Shown here in pieces: positions 25,632-34,839 of a DNA stretch of 54,677 nt. The notes beneath the pieces are model-generated. The model had not been told where the DNA came from and did no database searches. It worked only from the letters and a program-made list of their open reading frames with translations. The translations under genes and the position numbers were made by a program. Origin of the DNA: Bacteroidota bacterium (GTDB lineage: Bacteria; Bacteroidota; Ignavibacteria; Tepidaquicellales; Tepidaquicellaceae); the NCBI GenBank assembly GCA_018266895.1, contig JAFDZQ010000001.1, positions 1 to 54,677 on the forward strand. Direction: 5' to 3'. Within the stretch, counting starts at the first letter, position 1. Each line of letters starts with the position of its first letter.

Positions 25632-27167
25632 ATGCCAAATAAAGAATTTCTGATTACGGGAGAAAATCTTACCGTTAAAAATTCAGTCGAAACAGTTTTA
25701 AATAATACAAAAATATCTTTAAGCCGGGCTTCAGAAAAGAAGATCCTCAAATCAAGAAAACTTGTAGACAAATGGATCTCTGAAGATAAGATCATTTACG
25801 GAATTACGACCGGATTCGGTGAATTTAAAGATGTGAAAATATCACAGAAGGATACAGAAAAGCTTCAGAAAAATCTGATACTCTCGCATTCTGCAGGCAC
25901 CGGAAAATACATACCTGATTTCATTGTCAGGTTAATGCTTTTATTCAGAATAAATTCTCTCGCAAAAGGATATTCCGGAGTCAGACCTGAGCTGGTTCAT
26001 CATCTGATAAAGATTTACAATTCAGGAATTATACCTCTGATCCCTTCGCAGGGTTCGGTCGGAAGTTCGGGTGATCTGTCTCCGCTTGCTCATCTTGCAC
26101 TGACAGTAATAGGGCAGGGGTTTTGCAGGATGGGTGGTGAAATTATTAATAGTTCGGATGCTTTAAGGATCAAAAAAATAAAACCCCTGAAACTTTTGGC
26201 GAAAGAAGGACTTGCATTGATCAACGGTACTCAGATGATGTCTGCTTATTTATGCAAATCCGTTTATGACGCTGAATATTTATCAAAGCTCGCGGATATT
26301 TCAGGCAGCTTGTCGCTTGAAGCATTAAGGGGAACAGATAAAGCGTTTTCGGAAAAAATTCAGAATGTAAGACCTCATAAAGGACAGATATCATCAGCAA
26401 AAAATCTAAGAATGCTTCTGAAAGAAAGCGAAATAATGCATTCACATAAACACTGCGGAAAAATTCAGGATGCATATTCATTAAGATGCATGCCGCAGGT
26501 TCACGGAGCAGTTAAAGATACAATTGAATACTGCAAAAAAGTTCTTGAGACTGAGATAAATTCCGCTACGGATAACCCGCTGATATTTGCAGATTCAGGA
26601 GAGCATATTGAAGGAGGAAATTTTCACGGAGAACCGCTGGCTCTGGCAGCAGATTTTCTGGCTATTGCAGTAAGCGAGCTGGGAAATATAAGTGAAAGAA
26701 GAACAGCACGTCTTGTTGACGGGAGTCTGAGCGGGCTTCCGAGATTTCTGACAGAGAACGGAGGACTGAATTCAGGTTTAATGATAGTTCAGTATACGGC
26801 TGCATCACTTGTCAGCGAGAATAAAGTTCTGTGTCATCCTGCTTCGGTAGATTCAATACCGACAAGCGCTAATCAGGAAGACCATAATTCAATGGGTTCC
26901 ATAGGTGCCAGAAAAGCATTTGAAGTGATTAATAACGTAAAAAAAATTCTATCTGTTGAATTCCTTTGCGCCGTACAGGGGATGGATTTTCTGAAACCTC
27001 TGAAAAGCGGAATTGGAAGCGAGGAAGCATACAGATTCATCAGGAGAAGAACAAGACATATATCAGAAGATATAATAAGCAGCGAAGAGATGCTTAAGAT
27101 AAGTGAAATAATTTTTGATGAAAGATTTCTGAAAGCTGTTGAGAAAAAAACCGGTAAGCTTGAATAA
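25632..27167 (+). CDS. hutH: aromatic amino acid ammonia-lyase, histidine ammonia-lyase type
   Basis: The 511-residue product is a full-length HAL/PAL-family enzyme. It has Tyr56 in IYGITTGFG, the MIO region GSVGSSGDLSPLAHLAL, NGTQMMSAY, QDAYSLRCMPQVHGA with the substrate Arg, SATDNPLIF, GGNFHGEPLALAADF and NQEDHNSMGS with the late Glu. The cofactor triad is Ser145-Ser146-Gly147 instead of Ala-Ser-Gly, an uncommon variant. The selectivity pair Ser85-His86 (LILSHSAG) is that of histidine lyases rather than tyrosine or phenylalanine lyases. No hutU, hutI or hutG is nearby, so a complete histidine pathway is not shown here. The next gene begins three bases after its stop. Confidence 0.88.
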   Translation: MPNKEFLITGENLTVKNSVETVLNNTKISLSRASEKKILKSRKLVDKWISEDKIIYGITTGFGEFKDVKISQKDTEKLQKNLILSHSAGTGKYIPDFIVRLMLLFRINSLAKGYSGVRPELVHHLIKIYNSGIIPLIPSQGSVGSSGDLSPLAHLALTVIGQGFCRMGGEIINSSDALRIKKIKPLKLLAKEGLALINGTQMMSAYLCKSVYDAEYLSKLADISGSLSLEALRGTDKAFSEKIQNVRPHKGQISSAKNLRMLLKESEIMHSHKHCGKIQDAYSLRCMPQVHGAVKDTIEYCKKVLETEINSATDNPLIFADSGEHIEGGNFHGEPLALAADFLAIAVSELGNISERRTARLVDGSLSGLPRFLTENGGLNSGLMIVQYTAASLVSENKVLCHPASVDSIPTSANQEDHNSMGSIGARKAFEVINNVKKILSVEFLCAVQGMDFLKPLKSGIGSEEAYRFIRRRTRHISEDIISSEEMLKISEIIFDERFLKAVEKKTGKLE

Positions 27168-27170
27168 CTG

Positions 27171-28079
27171 ATGAAGAAGTTTATACAAGCGAAAATCAGC
27201 CGGATCAAAAATCAGAAATTTTTTAAGACACTGTATTATTATGCGGATAATCTCATTGATAAATTCGATAATGACCATATCTGGATTATGTCATCAGGTA
27301 TTTCATTTAATATTCTGATATGCCTGATCCCTTTTTTTTTAATGCTTCTGACGGTACTTGGAATATATCTTGACAGCAATACAGTTCAGGAAAGACTTGT
27401 CAGTTATTTCAACAGCATGATACCTTTGCCCGGTCAGTACAAGGAAAGATTTATATTTGAATTAATTGAAAGAACAAAAGAACTTTCCACAAATACTTTT
27501 TTAACAGGTACAATAGGTCTTGGCGGATTGTTCTGGACGGTAAGCGGATTATTCAGCGCGATGAGAGAAGTGCTCAGAAAGATATATCAGGTTAATACGG
27601 AACTCAATTATTTTATCGGAAAACTCAGGGATTTTCTGCTGGTAATAGTAAGCGTAATTCTTTTTCTTACTTCGATGGCGATAACTTCCACGGTTCAGGT
27701 AGTGGAAATGTATTCACAGGGAATATTCGGCGAGTATCTTACTCTGACACTTTTCCAGAGAATTATTCCGGTTACTCTCGGTCTGGCAGTTTCTTTTTGT
27801 CTTTTTTACGTTTTGTATGCATATGTGCCGCATTGGAAATTTCACAGGAAAGTCGTTATTTTCTCGTCAGCCGTGGCAGCAATATTTTTTGAAGCGCTGA
27901 AGTTTTTGTTTTCAGTTTATATCCTGAAAATTGCAAATTACGGCAGAATCTACGGGACTTATGCAACTATTGTGATAAGTATTTTTTATATTTACTATCT
28001 TTCAGTAATTTTTGTCGTCGGAGCTGAACTTGGTCAGATTTATAATCTGAGAAATAACAGTAAAGATCAGCAGGTTTAA
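27171..28079 (+). CDS. YihY/BrkB family inner-membrane protein (paralogue 2)
   Basis: The 302-residue product has six hydrophobic segments and the family landmarks MSSGISFNILICLIPFFLML, GTIGLGGLFWTVSGLFSAMRE and the late YGRIYGTYATIVISIFYIYY followed by FVVGAELGQIY. It is clearly related to, but much diverged from, the protein at 3970-4935. It starts three bases after the hutH stop and is followed within 28 bases by the phosphatase gene, suggesting one operon. Function of the family is not settled. Confidence 0.87.
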   Translation: MKKFIQAKISRIKNQKFFKTLYYYADNLIDKFDNDHIWIMSSGISFNILICLIPFFLMLLTVLGIYLDSNTVQERLVSYFNSMIPLPGQYKERFIFELIERTKELSTNTFLTGTIGLGGLFWTVSGLFSAMREVLRKIYQVNTELNYFIGKLRDFLLVIVSVILFLTSMAITSTVQVVEMYSQGIFGEYLTLTLFQRIIPVTLGLAVSFCLFYVLYAYVPHWKFHRKVVIFSSAVAAIFFEALKFLFSVYILKIANYGRIYGTYATIVISIFYIYYLSVIFVVGAELGQIYNLRNNSKDQQV

Positions 28080-28107
28080 TTTTTCAAATTAAGATTAATC
28101 AAAATAA

Positions 28108-29358
28108 ATGGAACAGAAGAAATTATACAGAACATTAGAAAACATTATTAAGGAAGCTCCAAAGATTGAAAATGAAGAGCAGCTTCTAAGTTATGTTCTT
28201 GAACAGATCATAAACAATGAAGAGATAAAAATTATCGGAGGAAGATTATGGAAGCTGAATGAAACCAAGGATGCATTCATTTTATTCGAACAAAAGGGAA
28301 ATGTAGAACCTATCAGGCGTAATTACGAAGTTAAGATCGATAAATACCCTATGTTCAAAAAAGTCGGACAGTACAGATCGGTTATAGCCGAAGAAACAGA
28401 TGATTATCTTGTGGAAAAAGGTATTTATCATTATTCAGCTACAGGAATCGGCGAGAGATTTAAATTCAAGGATGCAAACGGCGAGCAGTATTTCCTTTAC
28501 CAGTATCTGATTGCATTGAATGCTAAAAGTCTTGAAGGCGATCTTCTAAATACGCTGAATATCATTAGCATGACTCTGAGTTCAATTATCAGGACAAAGG
28601 ATATTGAATCAACCGTAAAGGAAAATATGCTTGAGCTGAAGAAAGCCAGGGAAATACAGAGGAGCATACTTCCGGAGCATGAAATGATTTTCGGTAATTA
28701 TGAAATATTCGGTTTATCTCTTCCTGATCAGATCGTCGGAGGAGATTTCTTTGATTATCTGAAAAGCGAAGACAATGAAAGACTCGGTGTTGCAATCGGC
28801 GATGCCGCTTCCAAAGGTATATCAGCGGCTGCTCAGGCATTGTATGTTTCAGGAGCGCTGAAAATGGGTGCCGGCTATCAGATTAAAATGACTGCCATGA
28901 TAGGCAGAATCAATAATCTGGTATATGAAACTTTTCCTTTCGAAAGATTTGTGACATTATTTTATTGTGAACTGATAAATGACAAAAAAGGACTTTGCCA
29001 GTATGTAAACGCAGGGCAGAATCCGCCTTTGTTTTTTCATTCCGGAACAGGAAAAATCGAGACCCTGGATTCAACAGGCTCGGTTCTGGGTCCGGCTCCA
29101 TTTCAGAAATACAACGCTGACAGTATCAATATGGAAATAAATGATATACTTCTTTTGTATACTGACGGCATTGTGGAATCTACAAACGAAAAGTTTGAAT
29201 TTTTCGGAGATGACAGATTAAAAGAAGCGCTTATACGGAATAAAGATAAAAGTCCGAAAGAAATATGCACAATTATAAATCAGAATGTTTCGGAATTTTC
29301 CGCAAACGGAATTTATTCCGATGACAGAACCTTAGTTGCAATCAAAAGAATCAGGTAA
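28108..29358 (+). CDS. GAF-like / SpoIIE-type (RsbU-like) PP2C serine phosphatase
   Basis: The 416-residue product has an N-terminal sensor-like domain (about 1-170, GAF-like by pattern) and a linker helix KKAREIQRSILPEHE, the standard lead-in to RsbU-type phosphatases. The PP2C-like domain carries the metal Asp residues: VGGDFFDYL, VAIGDAASKG, LLYTDGIVES and the final YSDDRTLVAIK. Such enzymes dephosphorylate anti-anti-sigma factors in partner-switching stress control. No anti-sigma kinase or STAS protein is next to it, so its target is unknown. It sits in a probable operon behind hutH and yihY, and 44 bases before the M48 protease gene. Confidence 0.88.
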   Translation: MEQKKLYRTLENIIKEAPKIENEEQLLSYVLEQIINNEEIKIIGGRLWKLNETKDAFILFEQKGNVEPIRRNYEVKIDKYPMFKKVGQYRSVIAEETDDYLVEKGIYHYSATGIGERFKFKDANGEQYFLYQYLIALNAKSLEGDLLNTLNIISMTLSSIIRTKDIESTVKENMLELKKAREIQRSILPEHEMIFGNYEIFGLSLPDQIVGGDFFDYLKSEDNERLGVAIGDAASKGISAAAQALYVSGALKMGAGYQIKMTAMIGRINNLVYETFPFERFVTLFYCELINDKKGLCQYVNAGQNPPLFFHSGTGKIETLDSTGSVLGPAPFQKYNADSINMEINDILLLYTDGIVESTNEKFEFFGDDRLKEALIRNKDKSPKEICTIINQNVSEFSANGIYSDDRTLVAIKRIR

Positions 29359-29402
29359 TGGATTTTCTGAAAATTTTCATTTAAATTATAAAAAAAACTA
29401 TT

Positions 29403-30182
29403 ATGTCTTACAAAGGTAAACTCATAGCGGCTGCACTGATTGCCATTGTAGCCTTGATTTCATATTACAGTAAAACTGACATAAATCCCATAACCGGAGA
29501 AAAGCAGAGAGTAAGTCTTACACAGGAACAGGAAGTGGTTCTCGGACTTCAGAGCGCTCCTCAGATGATAAATGAATTCGGAGGTGAAGTTCAGGATCAG
29601 CAGATCCGTGACATGGTGTCAAGGGTCGGGCAAAAAATTGTAAACGGTACTGAAGCAAGCAGATCCAAATACAAATTTAATTTTCATGTTCTTGCCGATC
29701 CAAATACAGTGAATGCATTCGCTCTTCCGGGAGGACAGGTTTTCATTACGATGGGTCTTCTAAAACTATTGAAAAACGAAGATCAGCTTGCAGGAGTTCT
29801 CGGTCACGAGATCGGTCATGTGATCGGCAGACATTCAGCTGAACAGATGGCAAAACAGGAACTTACGCAGGGACTTTTGAATGCAACTGATATCGCCACT
29901 TATGATCCGAATTCACCCAACATGAAATCAGCTATTGCCAGATATATCGGTGATATGATTAATATGAAGTACGGAAGGGAAGATGAAATAGAATCTGACA
30001 GGTTTGGTGTCAGATATATGTATGAGACGGGATACAGGCCTGAAGCACAGATCGAAGTAATGAAAATTCTGAAGCAGGCAGCAGGAGGTCAGAGACAACC
30101 TGAATTCCTGAGCACTCATCCGGATCCTGAAAACAGGATTGTTGAAATTGAAAAATACATTAACGAACTTAAAAAGAAATAA
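29403..30182 (+). CDS. M48 family metalloprotease, periplasmic
   Basis: The 259-residue product has an N-terminal membrane anchor or signal (LIAAALIAIVALISYYS) and a zinc site HEIGHVIGRHSAEQMAKQ (about residues 139-156) with the third ligand Glu in EDEIESDRFGVRYM. NAFALPGGQVFITMGLLKLL is the typical approach to the active site, and FLSTHPDPENRI is the C-terminal family motif. It resembles the BepA/LoiP/YcaL group that handles misfolded outer-membrane proteins. Lipobox not present, so it is probably anchored by the N-terminal helix. Last gene of the hutH-yihY-phosphatase run. Confidence 0.9.
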   Translation: MSYKGKLIAAALIAIVALISYYSKTDINPITGEKQRVSLTQEQEVVLGLQSAPQMINEFGGEVQDQQIRDMVSRVGQKIVNGTEASRSKYKFNFHVLADPNTVNAFALPGGQVFITMGLLKLLKNEDQLAGVLGHEIGHVIGRHSAEQMAKQELTQGLLNATDIATYDPNSPNMKSAIARYIGDMINMKYGREDEIESDRFGVRYMYETGYRPEAQIEVMKILKQAAGGQRQPEFLSTHPDPENRIVEIEKYINELKKK

Positions 30183-30212
30183 TCGGTAAGAGTTGTGTTT
30201 TTGAGATTCTTA

Positions 30213-30254
30213 TTTTCTTAGACGGCAAACTATTAAGAAAAATAAATTTTTTTT
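30213..30254 (+). terminator. terminator after the M48 protease gene
   Basis: TTTTCTTA (30213-30220) pairs with TAAGAAAA (30234-30241); TAAATTTTTTTT follows. The stem is AT-rich, so moderate strength. Confidence 0.55.
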
Positions 30255-30371
30255 AAATCTATAAAAAACTATATTAACACTGTAAATTATTTCACTAATT
30301 TACCGCTTAAATTTAAATGAAAATCAGATCAACAGAAAAACCGGGAATTTTGTCTTCTGTGGTAACGTGCT

Positions 30372-30614
30372 TTGAAAGGAGAGTTTAAATTTACTGGAAA
30401 TGAAATTGAAAATAACATTGAGAAAAAATGCAGATATGAACAGGTTAAGAAAAATACGAAGGAACTAAATAGCATCGGAATTCATTTAGAAATTCATATT
30501 GCCGGATCAGATAAGATTGAAAATTCACCTGCCATTGATAATGAGAATGAATATACTGATGAAGGTAATAAACAGTTTAAAATAAAATCAGACTTTTCAA
30601 ATAATAATCATTAA
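30372..30614 (+). CDS. uncertain small hydrophilic protein
   Basis: An open frame of 80 codons starts at TTG (30372), since no ATG is available before the stop. The product is rich in Asn, Lys, Glu and Ile, with no signal, membrane segment or known motif. Two shorter ATG frames overlap the same area. It lies 20 bases before the metal-binding-like gene and could be a leader region. I do not recognise it and it may not be translated. Confidence 0.25.
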   Translation: MKGEFKFTGNEIENNIEKKCRYEQVKKNTKELNSIGIHLEIHIAGSDKIENSPAIDNENEYTDEGNKQFKIKSDFSNNNH

Positions 30615-30633
30615 TTAATTAAACAAAAAACAC

Positions 30634-31134
30634 ATGAAAAAGAAAATCATTATTATCTGTTCTTTGGTTGTTGTTCTGGCATTTGGAATTTTATATTCCA
30701 CAAACAGCAGACTCATCGCAGATGACAAAGACGGAAGCAAAGACTGCTCTTCTTCCTGCACAAAGAACACCGGAACAAGCAGTTCAACCCAGAATAATTC
30801 CGGTTGTGATTCAAAAAAAATGAGCAGTACCGGTACGGAATCTTCCGGAAATTATGCAGTATATGAGTTCACAACTGACAAAATAGATTGTGACGCCTGC
30901 AAGCCCGGGATGACAAACAAATTAATGGGTGTTTCCGGAGTAAAAGAAGTAAGTTTCAGTGAAACCTGCAAAGTTTCCAAAATGACAAATGTTAAAGTAT
31001 TTTATTCAGACAAAGACACAAGTCCTGAACTTATTTCAGCAGCCGTTAAGGAAAAAGGTCTTGAATGCGATAAGAGTAAATGCAGTGACGGAAGCAAATG
31101 CACAGGTAAGGTTAATAATGAAAAGAAATTGTAA
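30634..31134 (+). CDS. secreted heavy-metal-associated (HMA)-like protein
   Basis: The 166-residue product has an N-terminal signal or anchor (IIIICSLVVVLAFGILYSTNS), a Ser/Thr/Cys-rich linker with scattered Cys (SSSCTKN, SGCDSKK), and then an HMA-like domain from about residue 74: YEFTTDKIDCDACKPGM has Cys86-x-x-Cys89, followed by GVSGVKEVSFSET and the final ELISAAVKEKGLEC. The family binds soft metals such as copper or mercury through CxxC. Further Cys pairs at the C-terminus (CDKSKCSDGSKC) are unusual. Location is periplasmic or outer-face; metal specificity is unknown. No metal transporter or regulator is adjacent. Confidence 0.72.
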   Translation: MKKKIIIICSLVVVLAFGILYSTNSRLIADDKDGSKDCSSSCTKNTGTSSSTQNNSGCDSKKMSSTGTESSGNYAVYEFTTDKIDCDACKPGMTNKLMGVSGVKEVSFSETCKVSKMTNVKVFYSDKDTSPELISAAVKEKGLECDKSKCSDGSKCTGKVNNEKKL

Positions 31135-31159
31135 TTTGTTTTTGAACTAAAGTTTATTA

Positions 31160-31190
31160 AAACCCGGTTTCTGAGAAGCCGGGTTTTTTT
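31160..31190. terminator. bidirectional terminator
   Basis: AAACCCGGTTT pairs with AAGCCGGGTTT (one G-T pair), followed by a T-run on the plus strand and preceded by an A-rich run. It lies between the convergent HMA-like and dnaB genes. Confidence 0.8.
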
Positions 31191-31200
31191 GTGTAAGAAA

Positions 31201-32652
31201 TTAAAAAGGGTTATTTTCGTTGATACTTTGCGGGATCTCAAAAGACGGATGCTTGATCTTATTTTCAAATTTTGCATACTCATCAAGGAATACAAGCTCA
31301 AAATCCCCGACAGGACCGTTTCTCTGCTTGCCTATAATTATTTCAGCTTTTCTTTTTATAATATCATAATCGGGATCATCGTGATTTAATTTCATTCCCA
31401 TAACAGGTCTGTGCACGAATATCACTACATCCGCATCCTGTTCAATAGCACCTGATTCTCTGAGATCAGCAAGCTGAGGTCTTTTTTCCTTGCTGGCTCT
31501 CTGCTCTACGGATCTGTTTAACTGAGCGCATGCAACAACGGGAATATCGAGTTCCTTCGCAAGAGCTTTCAGACCCCGTGAAACATACGCTACTTCAAGA
31601 TCCCTTCTTTCAGAATTCTCCTGTCCTCTTATAAGCTGAAGATAATCCACGATCACCATATCAATGTTATAATCAAGTTTCATTCTTCTTGCTTTCGCTC
31701 TAATTTCGAGAATGGAAAGTTCGCTTGTATCATCGATATAGAGATTTGTTTTCAGTTTATGGTAAGTATGAAGCACCCTGTTCCATTCTTCAGTGCTGGA
31801 TTTTCCTGTTTTAAGTTTCTTGCCGTCAACACGTGCTTCGCCTGAAAGAAGCCTGAGAAGCAGTTCCCTGAATGACATTTCAAGACTGAATATGGCAACG
31901 GATTTTCCGTGATCCACAGCAGCATTTCTTGCAATGTTCATGGAGAAAGCCGTTTTACCGTGAGACGGTCTTCCTGCAATAACGATGAATTCCGATTTCT
32001 GAAATCCCGCAGTCCTGTCATCAAGCTCGCTGAACCCGGTAGGAACACCGATAATGGCATTTTTATTGTCTCTTTGGTTTCCGAAAGTCTGAATGAGATG
32101 GTCCAGTTCATCTTTAACGGAAAGAACTTTCTTTTTTGCGAGAGACTCTGAAATGTCGAGTATTTTTTGTTCGGCTTCATCAAGAGTAGAAAAAGTATTT
32201 GCTGTCGGATCGAAACATTTATCTGCAATTTTAGATGAGATGCTGATCAGATTTCTCAAAATATGTTTTTCAAAAACAATTCTTGTATAAAACTCCACAT
32301 TAGCTGATGTTGAAATAGATGAAGTCATTTCGATTATGAATTCAATTCCACCGATTTCTTCAAGTTTGCCGAGCCGTTTTAATTCTTCCTTCAGAGTATT
32401 GGGTTCAATAGGTTCTTTCTTCATATCGAGATTGACCATTGCCTGGAAAATTATCCCGTGAGCGGGTCTGTAAAAATGCCTGGCTTCAATAAGCTGAAGG
32501 ACATCATTCATTACCTGATTGTCAATGAGAATGGATCCGAGAATCTTTGTCTCAAGTTCAAGCGCATTAGGAGGAATCCTTCCGCCTTCTACTTCCATAG
32601 TTTCATCAATGGGATCTTCGGATTTTGCTTTACTGTATTTTTTTTTAGGCAT
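31201..32652 (-). CDS. dnaB: replicative DNA helicase DnaB
   Basis: The 483-residue product has the DnaB N-terminal dimerisation domain (PPNALELETKILGSILID, about 27-125) and the RecA-like motor. Walker A is GRPSHGKTAF at 227-236, where His replaces the Met usual in many DnaB proteins; Walker B is VIVDYLQLIRG; the arginine finger region has LADLRESGAIEQDADVVIF. It unwinds DNA ahead of the fork together with primase and loader. No loader gene is adjacent. It ends against a bidirectional terminator and is separated from the UDG gene by about 70 bases. Confidence 0.95.
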   Translation of the reverse strand: MPKKKYSKAKSEDPIDETMEVEGGRIPPNALELETKILGSILIDNQVMNDVLQLIEARHFYRPAHGIIFQAMVNLDMKKEPIEPNTLKEELKRLGKLEEIGGIEFIIEMTSSISTSANVEFYTRIVFEKHILRNLISISSKIADKCFDPTANTFSTLDEAEQKILDISESLAKKKVLSVKDELDHLIQTFGNQRDNKNAIIGVPTGFSELDDRTAGFQKSEFIVIAGRPSHGKTAFSMNIARNAAVDHGKSVAIFSLEMSFRELLLRLLSGEARVDGKKLKTGKSSTEEWNRVLHTYHKLKTNLYIDDTSELSILEIRAKARRMKLDYNIDMVIVDYLQLIRGQENSERRDLEVAYVSRGLKALAKELDIPVVACAQLNRSVEQRASKEKRPQLADLRESGAIEQDADVVIFVHRPVMGMKLNHDDPDYDIIKRKAEIIIGKQRNGPVGDFELVFLDEYAKFENKIKHPSFEIPQSINENNPF

Positions 32653-32723
32653 TTGAAAATATTATATGTATTCCGGATTGAAAAAAACTGAAAAACTGAT
32701 TTACAAAAGAAATAAAAAATTGA

Positions 32724-33539
32724 TTATTGATTTTTCATTGAGTCAAATTCCTTTCTGAACAGCTTGACATCTTCCCATGTGGGTTTTTTCCAGTTCGGAT
32801 TTCTGAGAAGAGCAGCAGGATGATAAGTTACAAGTAATTTAATCCCTTTGTATTCATGAAATGTACCTCTGAGCTTTCCCAGCGGTTCTTTGCTTCTCAG
32901 CAAAGTCTGTCCAGCAAAAGCGCCTAAGGCAAGTATCATTTTAGGTTTAATGAGTTCAAGTTGTTTGAAAAGATACGGCTCACAGTTAACGATCTCATCA
33001 GGCAGCGGATTTCTGTTTTCAGGCGGTCTGCATTTCAGAATATTGCAGATAAAAACATCTTCCCTTTCAAAGTTTATGGCTTTCAGTATATCCGTTAAAA
33101 GCTTACCTGCCCTGCCGACAAAAGGTCTGCCCTGTTTATCTTCTTCAGCTCCCGGAGCTTCACCGACTATGACCACTTCTGCTGCAGGATTGCCGTATCC
33201 GAAAACAAGACTGTTCCTCGATGATGCAAGATGACCGCATTTTCGGCAGTCTTTAATTTCTTCGTTAAATTTATCCAGCGAATCACAATGAGCAAAATCC
33301 TGCGGATTCTTGTTTACAGGCTTTTCGTTAACAATTTCCATCTTTACGTTTTTTCTCTCTTGAACCGGTATATCAACTTCATCTTTCGCTTCAGGAAAAC
33401 CAACTTCACAATTCAGAAGATCAAAGGATGAATCAGAATTTTTAATTTCATTTGCATAAAGAGGGTATCCACTGTATTCTGTATAGAACTTCAGATAATT
33501 AAAAATATCGGTAATAATTTCAGAATTATCTTTGCTCAT
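32724..33539 (-). CDS. family 4 uracil-DNA glycosylase (4Fe-4S)
   Basis: The 271-residue product carries motif 1 [25 protein letters not shown] and motif 3 HPAALLRNP. Cys residues in [26 protein letters not shown] fit the four ligands of the 4Fe-4S cluster of this family. The enzyme removes uracil from DNA. About 90 extra N-terminal residues, hydrophilic and of unknown use, precede the conserved core. Its start ATG overlaps the coaBC stop by four bases (ATGA), so they are translationally coupled. Confidence 0.92.
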   Translation of the reverse strand: MSKDNSEIITDIFNYLKFYTEYSGYPLYANEIKNSDSSFDLLNCEVGFPEAKDEVDIPVQERKNVKMEIVNEKPVNKNPQDFAHCDSLDKFNEEIKDCRKCGHLASSRNSLVFGYGNPAAEVVIVGEAPGAEEDKQGRPFVGRAGKLLTDILKAINFEREDVFICNILKCRPPENRNPLPDEIVNCEPYLFKQLELIKPKMILALGAFAGQTLLRSKEPLGKLRGTFHEYKGIKLLVTYHPAALLRNPNWKKPTWEDVKLFRKEFDSMKNQ

Positions 33540-34756
33540 TTCATTTTTAAATATTTGTCAAGAATTATATTACCGGCTTCATATTTGCTCATAAGAGGAT
33601 ATCTATCGCTTTTATTTTTGTCCGTGAGAGAAATAATATTTGTTTCAGTCCCGAATCCCGCGCCTTTGACTTTCGGATTATTGGAAACAATCAGATCAAG
33701 ATTCTTCTTTTTAAGTTTGCGCTTCGCATTTTCTATCTCATTATCAGTTTCAAGAGCAAATCCTATGAGTTTATAATTATACTTGGATTTATTCTTACCT
33801 AGATATTCGAGAATATCAACGGTTTTTTTAAATTCAAATGTAAAACTGTCTTTATCTTCTTTTTTAATTTTAGAATCAGAGATATGAAGAGGCTTAAAAT
33901 CTTCAACAGCGGCAGTCATAATTATCAGATCTTTGTTTCTAATGTTTGATTTTACAGCTTCAAACATTTCCTCTGAAGTTTTCACATCAATCCTTTTAAC
34001 TCCGCTGATACTTTCAAGAGAAACAGGTCCTGAAACAAGAGTAACTTCAGCTCCTCTGTCCCCTGCAGCTTTAGCAGTCTCAAAACCCATTTTGCCTGTT
34101 GAAGAGTTTGTAATATATCTTACACTGTCAATAAACTCTATTGTCGGTCCTGCAGTTACAAGTATTTTTTTCCCGGCAAGATCCTTTTTGCAAAGTATCT
34201 TTTCGGATGTAAATTTCAGAATATCTTCCGGCTCAGCCATTCTTCCATCGCCTGTCAGACCGCTTGCGAGTTCACCGAAAACCGGATCAATTATATGATA
34301 TCCGAAATCTTTAAGGGTTTTAATATTCCTTTTCGTTGCAGGATTTTTATACATATCATCATCCATGGCAGGAGCAATCAACACGGGACATTTTGAAGCG
34401 AGTACAGCAGAAAGAAGAAAGTTGTCGCATATGCCGTTAGCGATCTTTGCAATCGTATTTGCCGTGGCAGGCGCAACAATAAATGCATCTGCCCATAATC
34501 CGAGATTGACATGCCATGTTTTTGTTTCTATTCTTTCGGCTTGCGAGAAGTCTTTGCTTTCCGGAAACATATTGATAATGACTTCATTCTTTGAAAGAGC
34601 GGATAATGTGACAGGTGAAACAAACTTGGTTGCAACCGGCGTCATTATTACTTTTACCTCTGCTGATTCCCTGATAAGCATTCTCACAAGATAACAAACT
34701 TTATATGCTGCTATGCCTCCTGAAATACCGATGAGTATTTTTTTATTCTTTAACAT
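33536..34756 (-). CDS. coaBC: bifunctional phosphopantothenoylcysteine decarboxylase / phosphopantothenate-cysteine ligase
   Basis: The 406-residue product makes 4'-phosphopantetheine for coenzyme A. The N-terminal flavoprotein half (CoaC) has GISGGIAAYK, the active-site His in WHVNLGLWAD, APATANTIAKIANGICDN and the Cys in SKCPVLIAPAMDDDMY. The C-terminal half (CoaB) has ITAGPTIEFIDSVRYITNSS followed by TGKMGFETAKAA, and SNNPKVKGAGF. The length is typical. It is downstream of rpoZ, from which a terminator hairpin separates it, and overlaps the UDG gene by four bases. Confidence 0.95.
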   Translation of the reverse strand: MLKNKKILIGISGGIAAYKVCYLVRMLIRESAEVKVIMTPVATKFVSPVTLSALSKNEVIINMFPESKDFSQAERIETKTWHVNLGLWADAFIVAPATANTIAKIANGICDNFLLSAVLASKCPVLIAPAMDDDMYKNPATKRNIKTLKDFGYHIIDPVFGELASGLTGDGRMAEPEDILKFTSEKILCKKDLAGKKILVTAGPTIEFIDSVRYITNSSTGKMGFETAKAAGDRGAEVTLVSGPVSLESISGVKRIDVKTSEEMFEAVKSNIRNKDLIIMTAAVEDFKPLHISDSKIKKEDKDSFTFEFKKTVDILEYLGKNKSKYNYKLIGFALETDNEIENAKRKLKKKNLDLIVSNNPKVKGAGFGTETNIISLTDKNKSDRYPLMSKYEAGNIILDKYLKMK

Positions 34757-34777
34757 TGATTAATAATAGGGGTATAA

Positions 34778-34806
34778 AAAAATATCCCTGAAGAAGGGAT
34801 ATTTTT
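34778..34806 (-). terminator. terminator or attenuator between rpoZ and coaBC
   Basis: AAAAATATCCCT and AGGGATATTTTT form a 12-bp perfect stem around GAAGA; the minus-strand arm ends in five U and is followed by more AT. It may reduce readthrough from the gmk-rpoZ transcript into coaBC. Confidence 0.8.
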
Positions 34807-34839
34807 AGATTCAAAAAAATTAAACGGGAAATAATCTCT

